Below are positions 1-5,384 of a stretch of 7,873 nucleotides of DNA, one piece after another (within the stretch, counting starts at the first letter, position 1; every line of letters starts with the position of its first letter). The notes under the pieces were generated by a model. The model was given only the letters and a program-made list of their open reading frames with translations, did no database searches and had not been told where the DNA came from. The stretch is taken from NCBI GenBank assembly GCA_902772945.1, contig CACYCU010000065.1, positions 1-7,873 on the forward strand, written 5' to 3'. The DNA comes from an uncultured bacterium. GTDB taxonomy: Bacteria > Cyanobacteriota > Vampirovibrionia > Gastranaerophilales > Gastranaerophilaceae. A program made the translations under genes and the position numbers.

Positions 1-3
1 AAT

Positions 4-759
4 TTATTTATTATTCACTCCATAACCGAATATTGCAAAATCATATTTGACAGGGTCTTTTGGATCAAATTGTTTTAAATTTTCGGTTAGTTCAATTACT
101 GATTTAAAATCGTTTGCGTTCCGTTTCAAAAGCCCCATTTCTCGAGAAATTCTTGCAACATGTGTATCAAGCGGAATCAACAAATCTGATGCCGGCATAA
201 AATTCCAGATGCCAAAATCAACATCCCCTTTTCTTACCATCCATCTCAAATACATACACATACGTTTCATTGCGCTCCCTTTTCTCGCGTCGGGAATCAT
301 GAACTTGAACCCTAATGCCTCAGGTTTTTCAGCCCTGGAATAGAAATAGTCTGTAACCGGAATAAACATGTTATCGTTTATTTGGTTTTTATATCCGTAT
401 TCAAAAAGTTTTTCTAACCCGTTATCTTTTTCATATAAGTTTTTTAAAATTTTAAAAATTTGTGCAAAATCTTCAGGTTTTCCGAAACGATAATTAAAAT
501 CACCTAATATTTTTGGTTCAAAATTTAAAATAAAATTTAGAGGTTCGTTTTGGGCAATTTTTAAAAGCTGATTGAGTTTTTTTATAAAAATTTCGCGTCT
601 TCCGTATGCGACAAGTGATGCCATAAATCCGGCTATTTCTTTATCTTTTTTATCAGAAAAACGGTTTGGAATTCCTATGGGATCATCATAAAAAAATTCT
701 TTCGTTTCATATTTTTTTACCAATTTATCTAATTCTGTTTTTTTAATCATTTTCTTCAT
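4..759 (-). CDS. TIGR02757 (DUF2400) family protein
   Basis: The 251-residue product matches the usual length and motif order of the TIGR02757/DUF2400 family, which has no established biochemical role. Visible motifs are the N-terminal DPIGIPNRFSDKKDKEIAGF block (26-45) followed by AYGRRE (51-56), RMCMYLRWMVRKGDVDFGIW (166-185), IPLDTHVARI (195-204) and the terminal DPVKYDFAIFGYGV (235-248). The IPLDTHVARI block resembles the catalytic-Asp segment (VDTHxxRV) of HhH-GPD DNA glycosylases such as endonuclease III, but no GVG-type hairpin is seen before it. A DNA-related role is therefore only an inference. The product is soluble, with no signal peptide. The gene overlaps the upstream DUF721 gene by 17 nt from the first ATG, or 8 nt from the second ATG at 750. 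No convincing Shine-Dalgarno separates the two starts, so coupled translation is likely. The gene is complete; its stop lies 4 nt from the window edge. Confidence 0.86.
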   Translation of the reverse strand: MKKMIKKTELDKLVKKYETKEFFYDDPIGIPNRFSDKKDKEIAGFMASLVAYGRREIFIKKLNQLLKIAQNEPLNFILNFEPKILGDFNYRFGKPEDFAQIFKILKNLYEKDNGLEKLFEYGYKNQINDNMFIPVTDYFYSRAEKPEALGFKFMIPDARKGSAMKRMCMYLRWMVRKGDVDFGIWNFMPASDLLIPLDTHVARISREMGLLKRNANDFKSVIELTENLKQFDPKDPVKYDFAIFGYGVNNK

Positions 760-1081
760 TTACCCATTTTTTAGGATCAAATCGTAAATCTTTAATGTTC
801 ATTTTTAATGATTTGAGATATGGTTGAAATTTTTCGATTAATTGAAATTTTCTCAGAGTCAACTCTTGTGCAACAATTGCGTTTTCGCAGGCTATTACCA
901 TTACTCCGCCACCCATCATTGAATATGGCTTAGATTTTTTAGCAAATTTTTCACCTGCAACTTTGTGCCAAAATTTGTATAAATTGTTTCTGGTTATAGC
1001 TTTTTTAATTTCTTTGTTATCAAGCAATTCCTCAATAAGAGATTCACTTGTTACAAAATCTGTGTATAAGACCTTTTTCAC
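743..1081 (-). CDS. DUF721 / DciA-like protein
   Basis: This 112-residue protein shows the DUF721 pattern: a tryptophan-glycine element (FWHKVAGEKFAKKSKP, about 37-52), a glycine turn, and a strand-helix segment (VMVIACENAIVAQELTLRK, 60-78), as in the KH-like domain. Some DUF721 proteins are DciA, which helps load the replicative helicase DnaB onto DNA; that role is known for the family and is inferred here. The protein consists almost only of this domain. It starts with GTG at 1081, preceded by AAGGGA (1091-1086) with a short 4-nt gap. It is the first gene of a leftward pair with the TIGR02757 gene, which overlaps its 3' end, and is divergent from the DHH gene across 52 nt. Its own promoter is not clear; TTCCTA, 17 nt, TAAGAA (1134-1106, minus strand) is a weak candidate. 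Confidence 0.8.
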   Translation of the reverse strand: MKKVLYTDFVTSESLIEELLDNKEIKKAITRNNLYKFWHKVAGEKFAKKSKPYSMMGGGVMVIACENAIVAQELTLRKFQLIEKFQPYLKSLKMNIKDLRFDPKKWVNEEND

Positions 1082-1116
1082 TTAATCCCTTTCAAGAGCA
1101 TTCGTTTCTTAATTTT

Positions 1117-1127
1117 TGTGATAAAAT
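1117..1127 (+). promoter_or_regulatory. Extended -10-like element for the DHH phosphoesterase gene
   Basis: The sequence TGTGATAAAAT ends 7 nt before the A of the ATG at 1134. Reading TAAAAT (1122-1127) as the -10 puts transcription start at or next to the start codon. The only Shine-Dalgarno-like bases, AGGA (1130-1133), touch the ATG and are too close to work in the usual way. I see no good -35 at 16-18 nt, so this rests on the extended -10 alone. Confidence 0.4.
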
Positions 1128-1133
1128 TTAGGA

Positions 1134-2105
1134 ATGGAGTACTCTAATTTAAATGATATCATAAAATCGTCCAAAAATATACTAATACTGTCCCATGTGA
1201 ACCCTGACGGTGATACTTTAGGTTCTATGTGCGGTTTGTATAGTGCAATTTATGAAAATCATAAAAAGAAATGCGAAATGGCGGCAATGTCCAAAATCCC
1301 CGATGTATACTTATTTTTGCCGCATATTGGTGAAGTTAAAAACATTGATGAAATTGATAAGTCAAGAGAGTATGATCTTGTTATAAATGTTGATGTGGCA
1401 TCAATTGATAGAATTTGTGACGGCAAAATTCTATTTGACAAAGCAAAGAAAACAGTTAATATCGATCATCATAAAACAAATCCCGCATACGGAAATTTCA
1501 ATTTTATAGATCCTGAAGCAAGTTCTACCGGAGAGGTTTTGTTTGGTTTATTTACAAAAATGAACTGGAAAATTAATTTGGATTGTGCGATTTGTCTTTA
1601 TAATGCTATATTGACCGATACCGGCTCTTTTAGATTTGACAATACAAAGCCAAAAACTTTTGAATGCGCGTCAAAGCTTGTAGAAATTGGTGTATCACCA
1701 TCCGATATTTATAAAAAAGTTTATGAGTCAGATTCCAAGACTCTTGTCATGTTTCAAGCACATTGTATAAGTAAAGCAAAATTTTTAAAGGATAACAAAA
1801 TTGCTTATACAGTTGTTTATAAAAAGGATATGGAAAAATTTTCAGCCGGCGATGAATGTATGGAAGGCTTGACTGAAAAGCTTCGTGCAATAGTTACAAC
1901 AAAGGTTGCATTTGTTGCAAAAGAGATGAAATCAGGCGGTACAAAAATTTCTATGCGCAGCAAGTGCGGTGATGTGGCTGAAATTTCCGGTGTTTTTGGT
2001 GGTGGCGGACACAAATATGCGGCAGGCTGTACAATAAAAGCTCCTGTTGAAAAAGCAGTAGAGATGATTTTGAAAGAAATTGAAGAGAGATATAATGGAT
2101 TTTAA
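1134..2105 (+). CDS. nrnA: DHH/DHHA1 phosphoesterase, NrnA-type oligoribonuclease / pAp phosphatase
   Basis: The 323-residue product has the two-domain layout and length of NrnA, which degrades very short RNAs (nanoRNA) and dephosphorylates 3'-phosphoadenosine 5'-phosphate in the cytoplasm. Metal-ligand motifs of the DHH domain are all present: HVNPDGD (21-27), NVDVAS with D87, the namesake DHH (111-113) in VNIDHHKTNP, and LTDTGSF with D162. The C-terminal DHHA1 domain ends with the substrate-binding glycine stretch FGGGGHKYAAG (288-298). Some relatives hydrolyse cyclic dinucleotides (c-di-AMP, or pGpG left from c-di-GMP), which would fit the diguanylate cyclase 2 kb away, but sequence alone does not decide this. 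The ATG at 1134 gives the standard N-terminus. The gene overlaps the YihY gene by 11 nt, so the two are probably co-transcribed. Confidence 0.9.
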   Translation: MEYSNLNDIIKSSKNILILSHVNPDGDTLGSMCGLYSAIYENHKKKCEMAAMSKIPDVYLFLPHIGEVKNIDEIDKSREYDLVINVDVASIDRICDGKILFDKAKKTVNIDHHKTNPAYGNFNFIDPEASSTGEVLFGLFTKMNWKINLDCAICLYNAILTDTGSFRFDNTKPKTFECASKLVEIGVSPSDIYKKVYESDSKTLVMFQAHCISKAKFLKDNKIAYTVVYKKDMEKFSAGDECMEGLTEKLRAIVTTKVAFVAKEMKSGGTKISMRSKCGDVAEISGVFGGGGHKYAAGCTIKAPVEKAVEMILKEIEERYNGF

Positions 2106-3036
2106 AGCATTTATAAGAGGTTTAAAGAGATTAATTATATCTGTCATAAAAAATGATTTTTATGGTATGGCTGCGGAAATGGGATTTATGCTGGTTATCG
2201 GGATATTCCCGTTTATGCTCTTTTTGACAGCAGTATTCGGCTGGATGGGTAACAGAGCTTTTATGGTGCCAATTTTAAGATTTTTGTCAAATGTGATGCC
2301 TAATCAGGTTATGGGGCTTATAAAAACGGTTTTGTCCGAAGCAATGATATTTTCTCACGGCAAATTAATGGCGATAATAGGTCTGTGCGTAACAATAATA
2401 TTGTCTACAAACGCTATTGCGGTTGTATTGAAAGGGCTAAACAGAGCATACAAAGTTACCGAAACAAGAAATTTTGCTTATACAAGAATTTTGTCTTTTA
2501 TAATGATGTGCGTTAATGTAATGGTCATGTTTTTGAGTATAAACTTAATTATATTCGGACGAACAATTATTAATTTTATGATAAATCATTTTAATATGTC
2601 CAGTTTAGAAGCTGTTTTGTGGTTAGTTCTCAGGTGGCCGGTTGCATTTGCTTCTTTATTTTTAATGGCATTTTTGAGTTATTATATTTTGCCTGATTTA
2701 AAAGGCAATGAACGTTTTAAGAGAAAGAGCGCAATTCCGGGAACTTGGTTTTTTACTACATTTTGGCTTGCCGGTTCTTGGGGTTTTTCTGTGTATGTAA
2801 ATAATTTGAAAACTTATAATATGGTTTATGGAACAATTGGAGCTTTCGCAGTGTTGATGGTTTGGCTGTATTATACGTCAATTTTGATTCTTATAGGTGG
2901 TGAAATTAATTCGCAGGTTTATAACCAATTGGAGAGAAAAGCCCAAGAAATTCGTGATGATTTTGCAAAACTTTCAATAATAGAAAAAATTGTTTCAAAA
3001 GTAAAAAATGAAAAAATAAATCATTCAGAGGATTAG
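2095..3036 (+). CDS. YihY/virulence factor BrkB family membrane protein
   Basis: This 313-residue integral membrane protein has about six hydrophobic segments: roughly 31-52, 92-112, 133-155, 177-198, 216-238 and 247-270. Family signatures are the N-terminal amphipathic start with AAEMGFMLVIGIFPFMLFL (26-44) and the C-terminal block YGTIGAFAVLMVWLYYTSIL, continuing to LIGGEIN (245-272). The charged C-terminal tail (about 275-313) should be cytoplasmic. The YihY/BrkB family is widespread and has no settled transport or enzymatic function; the old name RNase BN is a misassignment. I chose the ATG at 2095, which follows an AGAGAG stretch, over an upstream TTG at 2080 because it fits the family N-terminus. 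It overlaps the end of the DHH gene by 11 nt, which suggests translational coupling. Confidence 0.87.
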   Translation: MDFKAFIRGLKRLIISVIKNDFYGMAAEMGFMLVIGIFPFMLFLTAVFGWMGNRAFMVPILRFLSNVMPNQVMGLIKTVLSEAMIFSHGKLMAIIGLCVTIILSTNAIAVVLKGLNRAYKVTETRNFAYTRILSFIMMCVNVMVMFLSINLIIFGRTIINFMINHFNMSSLEAVLWLVLRWPVAFASLFLMAFLSYYILPDLKGNERFKRKSAIPGTWFFTTFWLAGSWGFSVYVNNLKTYNMVYGTIGAFAVLMVWLYYTSILILIGGEINSQVYNQLERKAQEIRDDFAKLSIIEKIVSKVKNEKINHSED

Positions 3037-3091
3037 AATACAAAAAAAATGCGTCAAAATGTAATTGGTGTTGTAATCTGAGGATGTTTAT

Positions 3092-3295
3092 ATGGAAATT
3101 TTTTATCCGCAAAATAACGGTGAGATTTCTGATTCTATTACGCAGAGTTGGACGGAGCAGGCTTTGGAATGTTATTCAATCAAATGTGATTGCTCAAAAT
3201 GCTCCCTAAGAAACGGGGGATACTCTTTCATTTGCCAAATGCCAAAAGTGATTAACATGTTGGTAAAATCTGTCGGTACACCCAAGTTTGTTTAA
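3092..3295 (+). CDS. Small cysteine-cluster protein, putative metal-binding
   Basis: This 67-residue protein is not assigned to a named family here. It holds five cysteines in 22 residues: C27, C32, C34, C37 and C48, spaced C-x4-C-x-C-x2-C-x10-C (core CYSIKCDCSKCSL, 27-39). A basic, helix-like tail of the form CQMPKVINMLVKSVGTP (48-64) follows. Four or five clustered cysteines suggest a bound zinc or iron-sulfur centre, which is inference. I recall similar short CxC-x2-C proteins ending in a 'LVKxxGxP' tail from gut Melainabacteria, but cannot verify this. A strong Shine-Dalgarno, TGAGGA (3079-3084), sits 7 nt before the ATG, so the ORF looks real despite its size. It lies 55 nt after the YihY gene and may be read through from it. 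Its stop is directly adjacent to the stop of the convergent parvulin gene. Confidence 0.72.
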   Translation: MEIFYPQNNGEISDSITQSWTEQALECYSIKCDCSKCSLRNGGYSFICQMPKVINMLVKSVGTPKFV

Positions 3296-3646
3296 TTATC
3301 TTTTATCCAAAACTTTGATAATATGCCATCCGAACTGTGTGTAAACAGGTTTTGAAACTTCTCCGACCGGTGTTCTGAATGCTGCACGTTCAAATTCAGG
3401 AACCATTTGTCCGTGTCCAAAATAGCCTAAATCTCCGCCATTTCTTCCTGATGGACATAACGAATAATTTTGGGCATAGTATTCAAAACTTCCGCCTTCG
3501 TCAATTGATTTTTTAATTTGTTGAGCCTCGGCAGCAGTTTTGACCAAAATGTGTTCCGCTCTGACTTGAGTGAACTGCTCTGCAGCGTTTGCAATTCCTG
3601 CAGACATAATTATTACTGTTAAAAATTTAAAAATATTTTTTATCAT
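3296..3646 (-). CDS. Exported parvulin-type peptidyl-prolyl cis-trans isomerase
   Basis: The 116-residue product begins with a signal peptide (KNIFKFLTVIIMSAGIANA, cleavage likely near residue 21-22). A single parvulin domain fills the rest (about 28-116). Catalytic-groove residues of the family are in place: H32 in AEHILVK, C64 in SLCPSG, GGDLGYF (70-76), GQMVPEFE (79-86), F90 and H108 in QFGWHIIK. It should isomerise proline bonds in exported proteins outside the cytoplasmic membrane. There is no lipobox, no membrane anchor, and no SurA/PrsA-like chaperone arm, so this is a minimal secreted parvulin. The start at 3646 gives a textbook signal peptide. No Shine-Dalgarno is present, and a good promoter ends 7 nt upstream, so the mRNA may be leaderless. 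It lies 32 nt downstream of the GGDEF gene. Confidence 0.92.
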   Translation of the reverse strand: MIKNIFKFLTVIIMSAGIANAAEQFTQVRAEHILVKTAAEAQQIKKSIDEGGSFEYYAQNYSLCPSGRNGGDLGYFGHGQMVPEFERAAFRTPVGEVSKPVYTQFGWHIIKVLDKR

Positions 3647-3651
3647 AGTTG

Positions 3652-3668
3652 TATTTTATATTAAAATA
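3652..3668. repeat. 17-bp AT palindrome over the parvulin -10
   Basis: TATTTTA, TAT, TAAAATA forms a perfect 7-bp inverted repeat with a 3-nt centre. It covers the -10 box of the parvulin promoter, so it could be an operator. It is made wholly of A and T in an AT-rich gap, so chance is a real alternative. Confidence 0.3.
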
Positions 3669-3681
3669 TTTAAAATGTCTA
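3653..3681 (-). promoter_or_regulatory. Promoter of the parvulin gene (predicted leaderless start)
   Basis: On the minus strand TAGACA (3681-3676, 5/6 match to TTGACA) is followed after exactly 17 nt by TAAAAT (3658-3653). The A of the start codon at 3646 is 7 nt beyond the -10, where transcription would begin. The -35 overlaps the TAG stop codon of the upstream GGDEF gene. No Shine-Dalgarno lies between the -10 and the ATG. Confidence 0.6.
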
Positions 3682-4329
3682 CTGCCTAACTCTATTACGT
3701 CCTTCATTTTTTGCATTATATAAAGCTTTGTCAGCATAATCAAACATTTCAATTTGATTATTACAATCTGTTTTTGATGATATACCAATGCTTATTGTAA
3801 CTTTAATATCATTACCGTTATATTTGAAGGAATTGTTTTCAATATTTTTTCTTAATCTTTCCATTGGAATAGAAGCAGTTAATTCAGGAGTTTCTGTCAG
3901 TATAACGACAAATTCTTCTCCGCCGTACCTAAATATAGTGTCTGTCTGTCTGAAATTTTGCATCATTAGAAAAGCAATTTCTTTCAAAACATAATCTCCG
4001 CAAGAATGTCCGTATGTATCATTAATTTTTTTGAAAAAATCAATATCAACTATTGCTACGCTAAGCGGGCTGTTGTATCTTTTTGCTCTTTTAAATTCCT
4101 TTTCAAATTCAGTCTCAAAATGTCGGCGATTGTAGAGTTTTGTTAAAGGATCGGTCACAGACATATGTTTTGTCTGGGTGTACATAAAATTAATTTTTTT
4201 TATTACATCCATCTTATTTGCATCGGGAATATCAAAGCTTTCAATAATATTTTGAATATTATTTTGGATTTCATCCAAAACATCAGAAGGTATTTCAAAA
4301 TTTGCTGCCATTATATCCGTATTTTCCAT
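3679..4329 (-). CDS. GGDEF diguanylate cyclase, soluble
   Basis: The 216-residue product makes cyclic di-GMP from two GTP in the cytoplasm. The GGDEF domain spans about 55-214: the entry motif DPLTKLYNRR (60-69), metal ligands around DIDFFKKINDTYGH (95-108; D95 conserved), and active site RYGGEEF (134-140). The closing block YADKALYNAKNEGRNR is at 198-213. A product-inhibition I-site, RQTD (127-130), lies exactly five residues before GGEEF, so feedback inhibition by c-di-GMP is expected. The first ~50 residues are helical-looking and contain no recognised sensor domain or membrane segment. The ATG at 4329 sits 7 nt after a candidate -10 and has no Shine-Dalgarno. An alternative start is M7 (4311), with a weak CGGA upstream. 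It is transcribed divergently from the HD gene across 57 nt. No EAL or PilZ partner is in the window. Confidence 0.93.
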   Translation of the reverse strand: MENTDIMAANFEIPSDVLDEIQNNIQNIIESFDIPDANKMDVIKKINFMYTQTKHMSVTDPLTKLYNRRHFETEFEKEFKRAKRYNSPLSVAIVDIDFFKKINDTYGHSCGDYVLKEIAFLMMQNFRQTDTIFRYGGEEFVVILTETPELTASIPMERLRKNIENNSFKYNGNDIKVTISIGISSKTDCNNQIEMFDYADKALYNAKNEGRNRVRQ

Positions 4330-4335
4330 ATTATT

Positions 4336-4364
4336 ATAATATCAGAAATATTGTCCGCTTTCCA
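4336..4364 (-). promoter_or_regulatory. Promoter of the GGDEF gene, interlocked with the HD-gene promoter
   Basis: On the minus strand TGGAAA (4364-4359, 4/6 to TTGACA) is followed after 17 nt by TATTAT (4341-4336), itself preceded by TGA to form an extended -10. Its end is 7 nt from the A of the ATG at 4329, which predicts a leaderless transcript. A second box, TATAAT (4338-4333), overlaps but has no -35 at 17 nt and would start transcription inside the gene, favouring M7. Confidence 0.5.
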
Positions 4365-4379
4365 TTTTTTTGCTAAAGT
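4351..4379 (+). promoter_or_regulatory. Promoter of the HD-hydrolase gene, interlocked with the GGDEF promoter
   Basis: TTGTCC (4351-4356, 4/6 to TTGACA) and TAAAGT (4374-4379) are exactly 17 nt apart, and TGC precedes the -10 as an extended element. The ATG at 4387 is 8 nt beyond the -10 and no Shine-Dalgarno intervenes, so transcription probably begins at or beside the start codon. This promoter and the divergent GGDEF promoter occupy the same ~45 bp. Confidence 0.55.
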
Positions 4380-4386
4380 TAACATT

Positions 4387-4971
4387 ATGAAAATGTCTTC
4401 ATATGAAATGCTGGATAAATTTTCAAAATCGTCTTCTCATCCTCAGGAAGTTAAGAGATTATCTTTACTTATTTTTGATGAAACGAATAAAAAAGTTCAT
4501 GAAATAAAGGAGAAATACAGGGATTATCTTGAAGCCGCTGCTCTTTTGCATGATATAGGGTATCATATAGATTCAAAAGGACATAATAAGCATAGTATGA
4601 ATATGGTTATAGAACACGGTTTGAGTGAATTTAATGAAAAAGAAACCAAAATTATCGGTTGTATATGCAGATATCACCGAGGCGGTTTGCCCGACAAAGA
4701 CGAACATGAAATATATAATACGCTCGATAAAAAAGAAAGAAAAATCGTAAAACGGCTTGCGGGAATTTTAAAAATTGCAGACGGGCTTGATAGAGGTCAT
4801 CTGAATTTAATAAAAGATATAAAAATAAATTATGATAATGAAAATAAAATTGCTGAGTTTTTGATAACTCCAAACATTTCTGAATTTTTGCCGGATATAT
4901 CCTATGCAATAAGAAAACGAGATTTATATGAAATCGGCTTTAAATGTCAAACTGTTTTGAAGCTGATTTAA
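4387..4971 (+). CDS. HD-domain hydrolase, stand-alone Ppx/GppA C-terminal type
   Basis: The 194-residue product resembles the C-terminal HD domain of exopolyphosphatase/guanosine pentaphosphatase (Ppx/GppA) without the N-terminal ASKHA phosphatase domain. Predicted metal ligands of the HD superfamily are H18 (SSHPQEV), H55-D56 (AALLHDIGYH) and D132 (KIADGLDR). Further family blocks are KGHNKHSMNMV (64-74) and CRYHRGGLP (94-102). HD proteins usually hydrolyse phosphate esters of nucleotides; the actual substrate cannot be read from the sequence. The reading frame is open upstream into antisense of the GGDEF gene, but the ATG at 4387 (or M3 at 4393) gives the expected N-terminus and follows a promoter directly. 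It has no Shine-Dalgarno. It is soluble and divergent from the diguanylate cyclase. Confidence 0.83.
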   Translation: MKMSSYEMLDKFSKSSSHPQEVKRLSLLIFDETNKKVHEIKEKYRDYLEAAALLHDIGYHIDSKGHNKHSMNMVIEHGLSEFNEKETKIIGCICRYHRGGLPDKDEHEIYNTLDKKERKIVKRLAGILKIADGLDRGHLNLIKDIKINYDNENKIAEFLITPNISEFLPDISYAIRKRDLYEIGFKCQTVLKLI

Positions 4972-4979
4972 TTCCACAA

Positions 4980-5059
4980 AAAGTATTTTTTCTAACGAAT
5001 TGTAAATTTTTTGTTACATTTTCTCGAAAATTGTAACATTTCTTCATGAAAAATACTTT
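4980..5059. repeat. Nested inverted repeats in the 143-nt gap
   Basis: An outer pair, AAAGTATTTTTTC (4980-4992) and GAAAAATACTTT (5048-5059), is complementary over 12 pairs with one extra T. Between them lies a second repeat, TGTTACA (5012-5018) and TGTAACA (5032-5038). The inner repeat extends inward by TTTT/AAAA with one bulged T around a CTCG loop. A TTGTxAxATTT-like motif also recurs at 5000, 5011 and 5031. The stems are AT-rich and lack the GC stem plus U-run of an intrinsic terminator, so a regulator-binding region or cruciform is more likely. Confidence 0.5.
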
Positions 5060-5066
5060 ATATATG
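5059..5066 (+). promoter_or_regulatory. Possible -10 region for the 89-residue protein gene
   Basis: TATATATG at 5059-5066 offers overlapping -10-like hexamers and lies just after the nested inverted repeats. No good -35 stands at 17 nt; TTGTAA (5031-5036) would suit TACTTT (5054-5059) instead. Either choice gives a leader of about 45 nt. Confidence 0.3.
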
Positions 5067-5084
5067 TAAGGGAAAATAACAGGA

Positions 5085-5100
5085 TTACGAGTCATCGTAA
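5085..5100 (+). promoter_or_regulatory. Perfect hairpin in the 5' leader of the 89-residue protein gene
   Basis: TTACGA, GTCA loop, TCGTAA forms a perfect 6-bp stem with a 4-nt loop. Its right arm ends 3 nt before the Shine-Dalgarno AGGGTGA (5104-5110), which is itself 4 nt from the ATG at 5115. It may protect the mRNA 5' end or tune initiation. It is too small to be a known riboswitch. Confidence 0.5.
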
Positions 5101-5114
5101 ATTAGGGTGAAAAA

Positions 5115-5384
5115 ATGTCATTTGATGTTAATGTATTGAGTTCAAAACCAATTATAAAGGCTGCAGCATCAATGCAAAATGACGGCGGCGGCGGAAACCT
5201 TGGTTATATGGCTCAAGGAAGAAAAAAAGAAGAAGAAAGAAAATACCTTGATGAAAGTATTTTTATGAAACAGGATGAAGGCGATATTTTCGGTTATGGT
5301 AAAGAACCTGAAATTCCTGAAGAAAAATTTTCTGTTGCAAAATTGATTGCAAAAATTATTGATTTTATAAAAAAACATTTTTAA
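5115..5384 (+). CDS. Small hypothetical protein with amphipathic C-terminal helix
   Basis: This 89-residue protein has no function I recognise. The N-terminus runs MSFDVNVLSSKPIIKAA, then a glycine-rich turn NDGGGGNLGYM (22-32), then a strongly charged run (GRKKEEERKY, 35-44). An acidic middle part (E/D-rich, about 45-71) is followed by a cationic amphipathic helix SVAKLIAKIIDFIKKHF (73-89), which could lie on a membrane or pair with a partner. There is no signal peptide. I associate this start-plus-GGGGNLGY layout with small proteins of gut Melainabacteria, an unverified recollection. The strong AGGGTGA Shine-Dalgarno, the leader hairpin and the repeat-rich upstream region suggest a well-expressed, regulated gene. 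Its stop overlaps the stop of the convergent DtxR-type gene. Confidence 0.72.
   Translation: MSFDVNVLSSKPIIKAAASMQNDGGGGNLGYMAQGRKKEEERKYLDESIFMKQDEGDIFGYGKEPEIPEEKFSVAKLIAKIIDFIKKHF

Noticed and set aside
2080..2094. TTG start for the YihY protein at 2080
   Set aside because: The ATG at 2095 fits the family N-terminus and has a purine-rich stretch upstream; the TTG would only add five residues.
4165..4386. N-terminal extension of the HD protein in an open frame back to 4165
   Set aside because: It lies antisense to the GGDEF coding region, encodes an atypical Ile/Phe-rich stretch, and a promoter with a fitting ATG at 4387 follows it.
5012..5038. NtcA-type or CRP/FNR-type binding site in TGTTACA...TGTAACA
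   Set aside because: The spacing (13 nt between arms) and core do not match GTA-N8-TAC or the CRP/FNR consensus closely enough to name a regulator.
4980..5059. Intrinsic terminator after the HD gene
   Set aside because: The stems are almost all A/T, with no GC-rich stem followed by a U-run.
5085..5114. Riboswitch in the leader of the 89-residue protein
   Set aside because: Only one 6-bp hairpin is present in about 45 nt, with no recognisable aptamer.
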